Positions 1 through 6,456 of a stretch of DNA of 7,217 nucleotides are shown here, in pieces; positions within the stretch are counted from its first letter, which is position 1, and every line of letters starts with the position of its first letter. Source of the DNA: DATGSL01 sp964645585. GTDB taxonomy: Bacteria > Verrucomicrobiota > Verrucomicrobiia > Opitutales > T3Sed10-336. The position numbers and the translations under genes were made by a program. A model generated the notes under the pieces. That model did not search any database and was not told where the DNA came from. It saw only the letters and a program-made list of their open reading frames with translations. The stretch covers positions 1 to 7,217 of the forward strand of contig CAZYAN010000088.1 of assembly GCA_964645585.1 (NCBI GenBank). Direction: 5' to 3'.

Positions 1-3000
1 GGTGTCGAGGGAGCCGTCGGGGAAGAGGCGGTAGAGGGGACCGACGGAGGCGCCCTGGTAGGTGCCGCCGCCGCTGTTGACCAGAATGCTGTCGTCGGAG
101 AGCACCCAGACGCCAAGCACGGTGTTGGACGGATCGGCACCGCCGGAGTTGAACGTTTCGTCGATGGTTCCGTCGAGGTTGAGGCGCACGAGGCGGTTGC
201 GGCCGGAGCCGAGGGCGTTCGTGAATTGGCCGCCGACGACGACCTTGCCGTCGGATTGGATGGCCGTGCCGTTGATGTAATTGGAGAATCCGCCGCGGTT
301 GATCTCGGGAACCAGGTTGCCGGTATCGGGATCGAGGAAGGCGAAAAGCGAAGCCGAGCCGCCGCCGATCGTGGTGAAAGTGCCGCTCACCACGAGCGTG
401 CCGTCGGGGCGACGGAGGATTTCATTTACCTGGCCCGTGTTGGGGTTGGGGACGAAGGCGGTGTCGCGCACGCCGGTGACGGTATTCACGGTGACCGCGA
501 CCGGGGTGGTGGTGAGTTGGCCGAACGGGTTGCTGACGATCACGCTGTAGAGTCCGGCGTCGCCGGGTTGGACGTTGGTGAGCTCGAGCGAAGCGCTTTC
601 GGCGCCGGGGATCTCTTCGCCGTTGAGCAGCCATTGATAGGCGAGCGGGCTGGCGCCGTCGGCTTCGACACTGAGGGTATGGTCTTCCCCGGCGAGCAAA
701 TCGGCCGGATCGGGAGCGGTGAGAATTTCGGGGCCGCCGACGAGCGTGAGTTCGATCGGTTGGCTGACGAGGACGCCCGATTCGTTGGTAATGCGTACGG
801 TGTAGAGGCCAGCCATGGTTGCGTCGAGGCCCGTGAGGGTGATCGTAGGATTGGTCTCGCCCGGCAGTTCCTCGCCGTCGAGCAGCCACTGGTAGCTCAC
901 AGCCGTGCTGCCGTGGGCCTGGACGCTGAGGGTGATGTTGGAGCCTGGGACTTCCTGCCGGGAAAGACTCTGGCGCAGGATGGCGAGATCGGGTTGTTGG
1001 GCGAGGACGCGGACGGGACCGCGGTTGAGATTCGGGTAACCTTGGAAGGCGGAGGAGTCGCCGGAGTGAGAGAGGAAAACGTAGCCCGGGACGTAGAGGG
1101 CGTCGGCGATGTTGAGGGAGAAGAAAATGTTGCCGGAAAAGCTCGTTGAGGCGTGGTAATCCGGGTCGCGCTCGCCGGAAGGGAGGAGTCGGATGTGACC
1201 GCGTGCGGGTTCGCCGGCGAACTCGGTGAACTCGCCGACGAGGATGAGTTTCCCATCGGGTTGTTCGGCGACGGCGTTGATCTGTTCGTCGAACGTTCCC
1301 GCCGGAGTGTAAGCCGGATCCGGGAGGCCGTTGGGCTGAAGGATTACGACCGTGCGATTTCCGTTCTTGTTGGTGACGAGGAAGAGGCGTCCGTCGTCAA
1401 GTCGGCGCATGAATTCGACGATTTCGGTGAACGCCGGGAAATCGGTCACGACCTGTCCGCGCCGGTCGAGGCGGATGAAGCGCCGGTAGGGAGTCCCGCC
1501 GAAATTGCCCCGGATGTAGGCGGTGCCGTCCACCCCTGCGATCATTTCGTGCGGGGTTAGATTCATGCCCGCGCCGTAGTCTGGATCGACCACGCCGCCG
1601 TAGGTGATCAAGGCGACGCGGCTGACAGGGGTTCCGCCAATCGCGTTGAACTGTCCGCTGACGAGGTAGCCACGCCCGGGGAGTTCGGCAATGCTGTTGA
1701 TGGTGGCGTCGAAGCCGCTGACGATGGGGAAACTTGGATCGGCCTCGAGGGTGACGGGGTCGAAGCGTCGCAGGCGCTGGTTGGAGGAGGTGTTACTGCC
1801 GGAGGTGTAGCCGGCGACGACGAGGCGTCCCTCTTCGTCAATGAAGTGGAACCGGGGGACGATTTGTTCCTGGGTCGGGAGACCGGCGCTGAGGCCGCGC
1901 GAGTTCAATTCATTGCCCTCGGAATCCATCCGGGCGATGAAGGAAGGGACGGAAGTCCCGACACGCAGGATGGTTCCGTCGGCGAGAAGGTGCAGATCGC
2001 CTCCGGCGGTGACTTTGGGTTCGTAGGTGAGGTCGAATTGACCGTCGATGCGTTCGGCGCGCACTTCAACGGTGACGGTTTGACTGGTCACGGTTCCGCG
2101 AGCGCCGGTGACGACCACGTGATACTCTCCGGCGTCGCCGGCCGTGATCTCGGACAGGGTGAGAGAGGATCCGTCCGCCCCGGGAATCGGTGTTGCCCCT
2201 TTGAACCATTGGTAGGTGAGATCGTGTCCGACGGCAAACACGTCCAAGGTGATGTTGCCGCCCGCGAAGTTCCCTCGATTGCGCGGCTGCGCGAGAATCA
2301 CGGTTTCGGCCCTCCAGTCGAAGCCGGTGAGATCGATGCGGTAGAGTTTCGGGGTGCTGTTGAACGACGCGTCGGTGTATTCGGTGCCGATCACGAAGAG
2401 GAAATCGCCGTGCCGTTCGATCCGCAACGGGCTGAAAACGCCGGTGTAATCGGTGTCGGGCCAAACGGGAGCGGCGAGCTGGATGCCGTCGGTGGGAAGG
2501 TCCTGCCAGGAGAGGCCGCCGGTGGCGGAGAAGAGGAAACGGTCGGTGGCGGTGCGGGTGAAGAGCAGTTCGCCGTCACCGCTGAGGTTATTGCCCATGC
2601 CGGGCGGCAGGCCGGGGACGGTGATCCAGGATTGGCCGCCATCCTTGGTGTGATAGGCGATCGAGGAGGAGGACGGTCCGGTGACGATGAAGCTAACTCC
2701 GCCCGCAGCGCGGCGCAGTTGTCCGCCATCGGCGCCGGTATGGGGAGAATTCGCGTGCCAGGAAAGGCCAGCGTCGGTGGAGCGGCGAAGACCGCTCAGT
2801 GGACGCAGGGCGAAGAGCGCGCCGTCCACGGTGGCGAGCGAGGCCGGAGCGCCGATGCCGCCGAAGCCGGAGGTGCGCTCTTCCCAAGTCGCGCCGTCGG
2901 CGGAGGACCAGACGCCGCCGATTTCGGCGATGGCAAAATAGCGGCTGGAGACATCGTCGTAAACGACATCGGTGATGGTCCCGAAGCCTCCCAGCTGCGC

Positions 3001-3405
3001 GGGCGGAGGAAAACCGCCGGTGGCGCCCTGCTGCCAGGAAGTTTCGCCCGGAGTGAGCCAGTGGAGGTAATTGAAGGCGGCGTCGGCGCTTGTGCCGGTG
3101 ACCCAGAGACGGCCGTTGGCGATGCGCAAGGTGTGAAGGGAATTCCCGTCATTCAGGGCGTAGCCGGCTCCGGCGACGGTGTTAATGGGGGTAAAGGTGT
3201 TTCCGTTGTCCTCGCTGACGAGGACGCCGCTGCCGTCCGGGCCGCCGATGGCGTAGAGGCGTCCGCCGTGGCTGACAATGGCGTTTCGTTCGGTGCCGAG
3301 TGTGACGGCGCCGGTATTGGCGGTGATATCCTCCCAGGACTGGGAGAAGCCGGAGGCGCACAGAGCGAAGGAAAGCGCGAGGAGGAAACGAAGCGAGATC
3401 GGCAT
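1..3405 (-). CDS. Giant secreted multi-domain protein (Asp-box, Ig-like and delta-60 type repeats), 3' end outside window
   Basis: The frame is open for 1135 codons from the ATG at 3405 to base 1, so the true protein is longer and its C-terminus is unseen. Residues 1 to about 21 form a signal peptide (MPISLRFLLALSFALCASG), with no proper lipobox before C16. Residues 60-300 carry five Asp-box (BNR) motifs, suggesting a beta-propeller like those of sialidases or sortilin. An Ig-like domain follows at about 369-448 (core YQWFKG, ending GDAGEYHVVV). Residues 460-790 form a second propeller-like stretch with delta-60 type repeats. Two tandem Ig-like domains (807-889 and 892-973) and two more delta-60 repeats (996-1090) follow. 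No catalytic site is recognisable, since Asp boxes are structural. A role in adhesion, polymer binding or cell-surface display is inference. A PEP-CTERM, autotransporter or other sorting domain may lie beyond the edge. No Shine-Dalgarno is visible before the ATG; the start is chosen because the signal peptide begins there. Confidence 0.9.
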   Translation of the reverse strand, partial: MPISLRFLLALSFALCASGFSQSWEDITANTGAVTLGTERNAIVSHGGRLYAIGGPDGSGVLVSEDNGNTFTPINTVAGAGYALNDGNSLHTLRIANGRLWVTGTSADAAFNYLHWLTPGETSWQQGATGGFPPPAQLGGFGTITDVVYDDVSSRYFAIAEIGGVWSSADGATWEERTSGFGGIGAPASLATVDGALFALRPLSGLRRSTDAGLSWHANSPHTGADGGQLRRAAGGVSFIVTGPSSSSIAYHTKDGGQSWITVPGLPPGMGNNLSGDGELLFTRTATDRFLFSATGGLSWQDLPTDGIQLAAPVWPDTDYTGVFSPLRIERHGDFLFVIGTEYTDASFNSTPKLYRIDLTGFDWRAETVILAQPRNRGNFAGGNITLDVFAVGHDLTYQWFKGATPIPGADGSSLTLSEITAGDAGEYHVVVTGARGTVTSQTVTVEVRAERIDGQFDLTYEPKVTAGGDLHLLADGTILRVGTSVPSFIARMDSEGNELNSRGLSAGLPTQEQIVPRFHFIDEEGRLVVAGYTSGSNTSSNQRLRRFDPVTLEADPSFPIVSGFDATINSIAELPGRGYLVSGQFNAIGGTPVSRVALITYGGVVDPDYGAGMNLTPHEMIAGVDGTAYIRGNFGGTPYRRFIRLDRRGQVVTDFPAFTEIVEFMRRLDDGRLFLVTNKNGNRTVVILQPNGLPDPAYTPAGTFDEQINAVAEQPDGKLILVGEFTEFAGEPARGHIRLLPSGERDPDYHASTSFSGNIFFSLNIADALYVPGYVFLSHSGDSSAFQGYPNLNRGPVRVLAQQPDLAILRQSLSRQEVPGSNITLSVQAHGSTAVSYQWLLDGEELPGETNPTITLTGLDATMAGLYTVRITNESGVLVSQPIELTLVGGPEILTAPDPADLLAGEDHTLSVEADGASPLAYQWLLNGEEIPGAESASLELTNVQPGDAGLYSVIVSNPFGQLTTTPVAVTVNTVTGVRDTAFVPNPNTGQVNEILRRPDGTLVVSGTFTTIGGGSASLFAFLDPDTGNLVPEINRGGFSNYINGTAIQSDGKVVVGGQFTNALGSGRNRLVRLNLDGTIDETFNSGGADPSNTVLGVWVLSDDSILVNSGGGTYQGASVGPLYRLFPDGSLDT
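136..420 (-). repeat. Delta-60 type repeats, second group
   Basis: Two good units lie at residues 996-1036 (RRPDGTLVVSGTFTTIGG) and 1047-1090 (QSDGKVVVGGQFTN, ending LDGTIDETFNSGGA). The second is close to the delta-60 consensus. A third unit may run off the left edge, because the last visible residues are FPDGSLDT, the usual end of such a unit. The repeat array therefore probably continues outside the window. Confidence 0.75.
487..987 (-). repeat. Tandem pair of Ig-like domains in the secreted protein
   Basis: Residues 807-889 and 892-973 are two adjacent Ig-like domains. Their cores are nearly identical: YQWLLDGEELPGE (838-850) and YQWLLNGEEIPGA (923-935). Both then have an A-G-L-Y segment (865-868 and 950-953), followed by a segment with N874 ESG or N959 PFG. 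The similarity suggests duplication of one domain. The nucleotide sequences under the shared core also match closely, at about 620-640 and 880-900. Confidence 0.8.
1153..1662 (-). repeat. Delta-60 type repeats, first group
   Basis: Two clear units are seen at residues 582-613 (VSGQFNAIGG, ending VVDPDYGAG) and 712-751 (PDGKLILVGEFTEFAG, ending SGERDPDY). They fit the delta-60 pattern: Q-P-D-G-K, a hydrophobic strand, G-x-F, then R-L, D-G and D-x-x-F/Y. More divergent units probably fill the space between them (around 660-700, DDGRLFLVTN and NGLPDPAY). Such repeats are thought to form propeller-like folds and are common in large exported proteins. The assignment is by pattern only. Confidence 0.65.
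2062..2301 (-). other. First Ig-like domain of the secreted protein
   Basis: Residues about 369-448 have the bacterial Ig-like pattern: a YQW core Trp (W400), a short hairpin loop with PIPGADGSSLTL, then the GDAGEY segment with its tyrosine-corner Tyr (Y428), and a final VTVEV strand. It separates the Asp-box propeller from the delta-60 type region and probably acts as a rigid spacer or binding module. The cysteines of vertebrate Ig domains are absent, as is usual in bacterial versions. Confidence 0.75.
2506..3216 (-). repeat. Five Asp-box (BNR) repeats within the secreted protein
   Basis: The motifs are SEDNGNTF (residues 64-71), SADGATW (168-174), STDAGLSW (209-216), TKDGGQSW (253-260) and SATGGLSW (293-300). 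They fit the SxDxGxxW consensus. The first has F for the final W, and the last lacks the Asp. Spacing of about 40-100 residues is typical of blades in a propeller. These repeats are found in sialidases, sortilin-type proteins and many secreted bacterial proteins. They mark the fold, not an enzymatic activity. Confidence 0.8.
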
Positions 3406-3472
3406 CGGTGAGAACGTGTTGAGGTTGGTTACTGGAATTCGGCGCGTCGGTACGTCCGATAAAAAAACCGAG

Positions 3473-3478
3473 TTTATA
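3473..3478 (-). promoter_or_regulatory. Candidate -10 box for the secreted-protein gene
   Basis: On the minus strand this reads TATAAA, 67 bases before the ATG at 3405. Transcription would start near 3466, leaving a leader of about 61 bases. No good -35 hexamer lies 16-18 bases upstream; that position reads GGATAC and overlaps the palindrome at 3498-3515. A good -10 without a -35, next to an inverted repeat, is typical of activator-dependent promoters. The box is predicted by eye. Confidence 0.4.
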
Positions 3479-3497
3479 GAGATTCCCGCAAAACGGT

Positions 3498-3515
3498 ATC
3501 CCCTGAACAGGGGAT
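3498..3515. promoter_or_regulatory. 18-bp palindrome, candidate operator for the adjacent response regulator
   Basis: The sequence ATCCCCTGAACAGGGGAT has two perfect 8-bp arms around a 2-bp AA centre. It lies between the divergent secreted-protein and kinase genes. Its centre is about 40 bp upstream of the start of transcription predicted from the TATAAA box. LuxR-family activators bind inverted repeats of 18-20 bp centred near -42, and the next genes encode a kinase and a LuxR-type regulator. On the plus strand the right arm runs into six T (3515-3520), so a short rightward terminator is the alternative. That reading is weaker, because nothing upstream on the plus strand would need terminating. 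Confidence 0.5.
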
Positions 3516-3542
3516 TTTTTCCTTGAAAGCAACGATCGAGGC

Positions 3543-3572
3543 TGGACATCGGCTAGGATGTTGGTGGATAAA
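3543..3572 (+). promoter_or_regulatory. Candidate promoter for the kinase-regulator operon
   Basis: TGGACA (3543-3548, five of six matches to the sigma-70 -35) is followed after 18 bases by GATAAA (3567-3572, four of six matches to the -10). Transcription would start near 3579, giving a leader of about 28 bases before the ATG at 3607. The match is modest and found by eye. The palindrome centre lies about 70 bp upstream of this start, so it could also affect this operon. Confidence 0.3.
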
Positions 3573-3606
3573 CAATTGAACCGCATCGCTTCCCGCTTTC
3601 GAAAGG

Positions 3607-5790
3607 ATGAAAATTGTAACGGTTCTCGGACGATCGCGAACTCCTCCGCCTCGAATGATCTTGGCGGCCGCGCTTATCTTTGGATTTGCCGTAGCGGCGG
3701 GCGTCGCGTTTCTCGCGGTGGATCGGCCGTGGCTGGGCCTTCGACTCGCGGGGGAGCCGTCAGGCGGCCTCGTCGTTCGTCGCGCGGTCGGGCCGGCGGC
3801 GGGGATAACGACCGGCACCGTTTTCGTCGAAGTGGCCGCCGGCGGCGACAGAATCGCCTTGGAGCCGCTGGATGCCGTCGCGGAGCCCGACGGCGCGTTG
3901 GGAACCCACGAGGCTTACCGTCGGTTTCTCCAGCGCCAGGAGCGGCTGTCGCGAATGCAGGCCTCGTCCGAAATGATTTTTACGGCAAGCGACGGCACCG
4001 AATACCGATTGCACCCGGACCCGGAAGGCCGGCCGCTGGGGTCGCTGCCGGCGGAATTTTGGGTTCAGTTGTTCGTCGGCTTGGCGGCGTGGATCGTTTC
4101 GGCGAGTGTATTCGCGTTCCGGTCGCGGGAGATCAGCGCGCGCTATTTATTGCTGAGCGGGGCCGCGACGCTGACCTTCGCGCCGCTGGCGGCGGTCTAC
4201 AGCACGCGGGAGTTTGCGCTGCCGGGGACTCTGTTCCAGTGGCTGAGCGATTTGAATTTTCTGGGAGGAAGCCTCTTCGCGGGAAGTTTTGTGGCCTTGC
4301 TGCTGGAATATCCGAAGCGGATCGCGCCGGTGAAAGTCGGCGCGGGCATCCTGCTGCTCTATCTGCTCTGGTTCGCGGCGCAGCAACTGGGGGTGTTCGA
4401 ATCGATGAACTTCGCACGGCGATTCTTGGTGGTCGTTGGTGTAAGTTCAACGTTTGCCTTGGCCGGCGTTCATTGGGTGACGACAAGAAGCGATCCGGTG
4501 GCGCGGGCGGCGCTGCAGTGGTTTCTGCTTTCGTGGATGGCGGGAACGATGCTTTTTATGTTTTTTATCCTGCTTCCTCAGATGTTCGGCGTCGATACAT
4601 CGCCGTTGCAGGGGTATTCCTTCCTGCTGTTTCTCCTGGTGTATGGCGGGCTGGCTTTCGGGGTTCTGCGGTTTCGTCTGTTCGAACTTGGGGATTGGTG
4701 GAGGCGGGTTGCGGTTTGGGCGGTCGCGATTTTGCTGCTGGTGGTGCTGGATATGGTTTTCGTGATGGGACTGCACCTTTCGTCTGAAATCGCGCTCAGT
4801 CTCACGCTGCTGATTTGCGGGGTTCTTTGGATTCCAATCCGCTCCCTTGTCTGGACCCGGTTTATCGAGCGGCGGCGGGCGCGGCCGGAAAACCTTTTCA
4901 AGCGAATCGTGGCGACGGCGTTCGCGCCGCCGGGAGAGACGACCCAGGCGGAGCGGTGGGAGCGGCTGCTGCGCGACGTCTTCAATCCGCTGGAGGTGGC
5001 GCCGGAGCCGGATAACATCGGGGAAGTAACCATTGCCTTGGATGGACTCCGGCTGTCGGTGCCCGGGGTGGGGGCGGCATCGGCGCTGCGATTGGAATAC
5101 GCGGATGGCGGGCGCAGATTGTTTTCGCCGCGCGACGCGGCTTTGGCGAGCGAGCTGACCGCGATGCTGCGATATGCTCTCGAGAGCAAAGCCGCGCATG
5201 AGCGAGGGGTCGCGGAGGAGCGCGGACGTATCGCCCGGGATCTGCACGACACGATCGGCGCGCGGTTGCTGTCGGCTCTTCATCAACCGGATCGGGAGGA
5301 AAAAGACGGGAGGATCCGGGAAGCGATGGCGGACCTTCGTTTGATTATCAACAACGCCGTGCAATCCGGGGAGACGCTGGAGGAGGCGCTGGCGGAGCTG
5401 CGTCAGGAAACGGCGGAACGTTTGGCGAATGTCGGGGTTTCGCTGGAGTGGGTGAGCGAAAGCGAGGACGCTCCCCGGCTCGATTATCGGATCCTCCATA
5501 CGGTGCGGACCGTCGCCCGCGAGGCGGTGAGCAATATCATTCGCCATGCGGAGGCGCGGAATGTCCGGTTAAGCATCGTCTGGTCCGACGGAAACCTGCG
5601 AATGACGGTTTTGGACGATGGAAAAGGTTTCGATTCCGCCACCTGCCGCAGGAGGCACGGTTTGCAAAACATGCGGAAACGTATTGAGGAAGTAGGCGGC
5701 GGGTTGCGATTTTCGGCTGAAGAAAAAGGGATATCCCTTCTGGTCAAGATACCTTTCCGCGCGGAAGAAACCGTACAAGCACCGTTATGA
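3607..5790 (+). CDS. ComP/DesK-type membrane sensor histidine kinase with a PDZ-like extracytoplasmic domain
   Basis: This 727-residue protein should autophosphorylate on His and pass the phosphate to the regulator encoded next to it. TM1 is at about 17-38. Residues 42-145 form an extracytoplasmic domain whose start (WLGLRLAG, GGLVVRRAVGPAAGI) resembles the PDZ-like domain of ComP. About nine more membrane helices follow between 151 and 411. The cytoplasmic part has a HisKA_3 motif (ERGRIARDLHDTIGARLL) with H547 as the phosphoacceptor. The HATPase has an N box (REAVSNIIRHA, N643), a G1 box (DDGKGFD, 670-676) and a G2 box (HGLQNM, 684-689). The set is complete, so the kinase is probably active. 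The stop overlaps the regulator start as ATGA, which suggests translational coupling. GAAAGG directly abuts the ATG, too close for an ideal ribosome site; M17 (3655) is a weaker alternative because the basic residues before TM1 would be lost. The signal is unknown. Confidence 0.92.
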   Translation: MKIVTVLGRSRTPPPRMILAAALIFGFAVAAGVAFLAVDRPWLGLRLAGEPSGGLVVRRAVGPAAGITTGTVFVEVAAGGDRIALEPLDAVAEPDGALGTHEAYRRFLQRQERLSRMQASSEMIFTASDGTEYRLHPDPEGRPLGSLPAEFWVQLFVGLAAWIVSASVFAFRSREISARYLLLSGAATLTFAPLAAVYSTREFALPGTLFQWLSDLNFLGGSLFAGSFVALLLEYPKRIAPVKVGAGILLLYLLWFAAQQLGVFESMNFARRFLVVVGVSSTFALAGVHWVTTRSDPVARAALQWFLLSWMAGTMLFMFFILLPQMFGVDTSPLQGYSFLLFLLVYGGLAFGVLRFRLFELGDWWRRVAVWAVAILLLVVLDMVFVMGLHLSSEIALSLTLLICGVLWIPIRSLVWTRFIERRRARPENLFKRIVATAFAPPGETTQAERWERLLRDVFNPLEVAPEPDNIGEVTIALDGLRLSVPGVGAASALRLEYADGGRRLFSPRDAALASELTAMLRYALESKAAHERGVAEERGRIARDLHDTIGARLLSALHQPDREEKDGRIREAMADLRLIINNAVQSGETLEEALAELRQETAERLANVGVSLEWVSESEDAPRLDYRILHTVRTVAREAVSNIIRHAEARNVRLSIVWSDGNLRMTVLDDGKGFDSATCRRRHGLQNMRKRIEEVGGGLRFSAEEKGISLLVKIPFRAEETVQAPL

Positions 5791-6416
5791 AGCAAATCCT
5801 GATCCTCGAAGATATACCGGAGGCGCGGCATTGGCTGGTGAATATGGTTCGCGGGACATTCCCTGGCTGCCGGATAAGCGAGACCGGCACCGGGCGCGAA
5901 GGGATCGAGCTTGCGGACCGGACTGCGTTTGACTTGGCGTTGGTTGATCTCGGTTTGCCGGACGCCTCCGGAGTAGACATCTTGCGGCAGTTGCGCGCGC
6001 GAAATCCCGAGATGATCTGCGTGGTGATTACAGCGATGGGGGAGGATGCCCATATCGTGAGCGCGTTAGCGGCTGGCGCGGCGGGATATTTGCTGAAGGA
6101 GGAACCACCCGATCTACTGGCGCGTCATTTAGCCCGTCTGGCGGACGGCGTGCCGGCGCTCTCTCCTCCGGTCGCTCGGCGGATCATGGAGCATTTTCGT
6201 CTGACCGGACCGGGAATCGCAACCGAGGCCTCGTTGAGCAAACGGGAAAAGGAGGTTCTGGGATTGATCTCGCGGGGACTCCGAAACAGCGAAACCGCGA
6301 ACAATCTGGGAATCGCGGAGAGCACCGTGGCGACCCACATCAAATCGATTTACCAAAAACTCAGCATTTCTTCCCGAGCCGAAGCCTCCTGGCACGCCTC
6401 GCGTCTCGGATTGTGA
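5787..6416 (+). CDS. NarL/FixJ (LuxR-HTH) response regulator
   Basis: This 209-residue protein is of normal length for the family. The receiver domain (about 1-120) has acidic E8-D9, the phosphoacceptor D54 in LALVDLGLPD, T82 and K104 in the order expected for an active receiver. A LuxR-type HTH follows at about 148-209 (LSKREKEVLGLISRGL, then ETANNLGIAESTVATHIKSI), the classic GerE fold used for dimeric binding to inverted repeats. It starts inside the kinase stop codon (ATGA, 4-bp overlap) and has no clear ribosome site of its own, so it is probably translated by coupling and phosphorylated by that kinase. The likely target is the palindrome at 3498-3515, which would make the secreted-protein gene its regulated gene; this is inference. 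The stop is 40 bases from the end of the convergent helicase gene, and no convincing terminator hairpin is visible between them. Confidence 0.93.
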   Translation: MKQILILEDIPEARHWLVNMVRGTFPGCRISETGTGREGIELADRTAFDLALVDLGLPDASGVDILRQLRARNPEMICVVITAMGEDAHIVSALAAGAAGYLLKEEPPDLLARHLARLADGVPALSPPVARRIMEHFRLTGPGIATEASLSKREKEVLGLISRGLRNSETANNLGIAESTVATHIKSIYQKLSISSRAEASWHASRLGL

Positions 6417-6456
6417 GCAGCGAATGAACCAGGAAATTTTGAATAAGCAAAAATGG

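Noticed and set aside
1625..1631. ACAGGGG half-site resembling one arm of the palindrome
   Set aside because: Seven bases inside a coding region with no matching second arm; expected by chance.
1846..3411. Plus-strand frame of 521 codons opposite the secreted-protein gene, and a similar one at 226-1149
   Set aside because: Translations are rich in Gly, Ala, Glu and Asp with no domain pattern; they are mirror frames of the GC-rich minus-strand gene, whose translation has a signal peptide and recognisable repeats throughout.
3558..4787. Plus-strand frame of 409 codons overlapping the kinase
   Set aside because: Arg/Gly-rich translation with no motif. The kinase frame covers the same bases and has complete catalytic motifs.
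4447..5547. Minus-strand frame of 366 codons opposite the kinase
   Set aside because: Arg/Gln/Pro-rich composition typical of an antisense shadow; no start signal or family pattern.
6417..6456. Possible terminator between the convergent regulator and helicase genes
   Set aside because: Only a weak AT-only pairing (TTTTG with CAAAA around AATAAG) can be drawn; there is no GC stem and no clean T-run.
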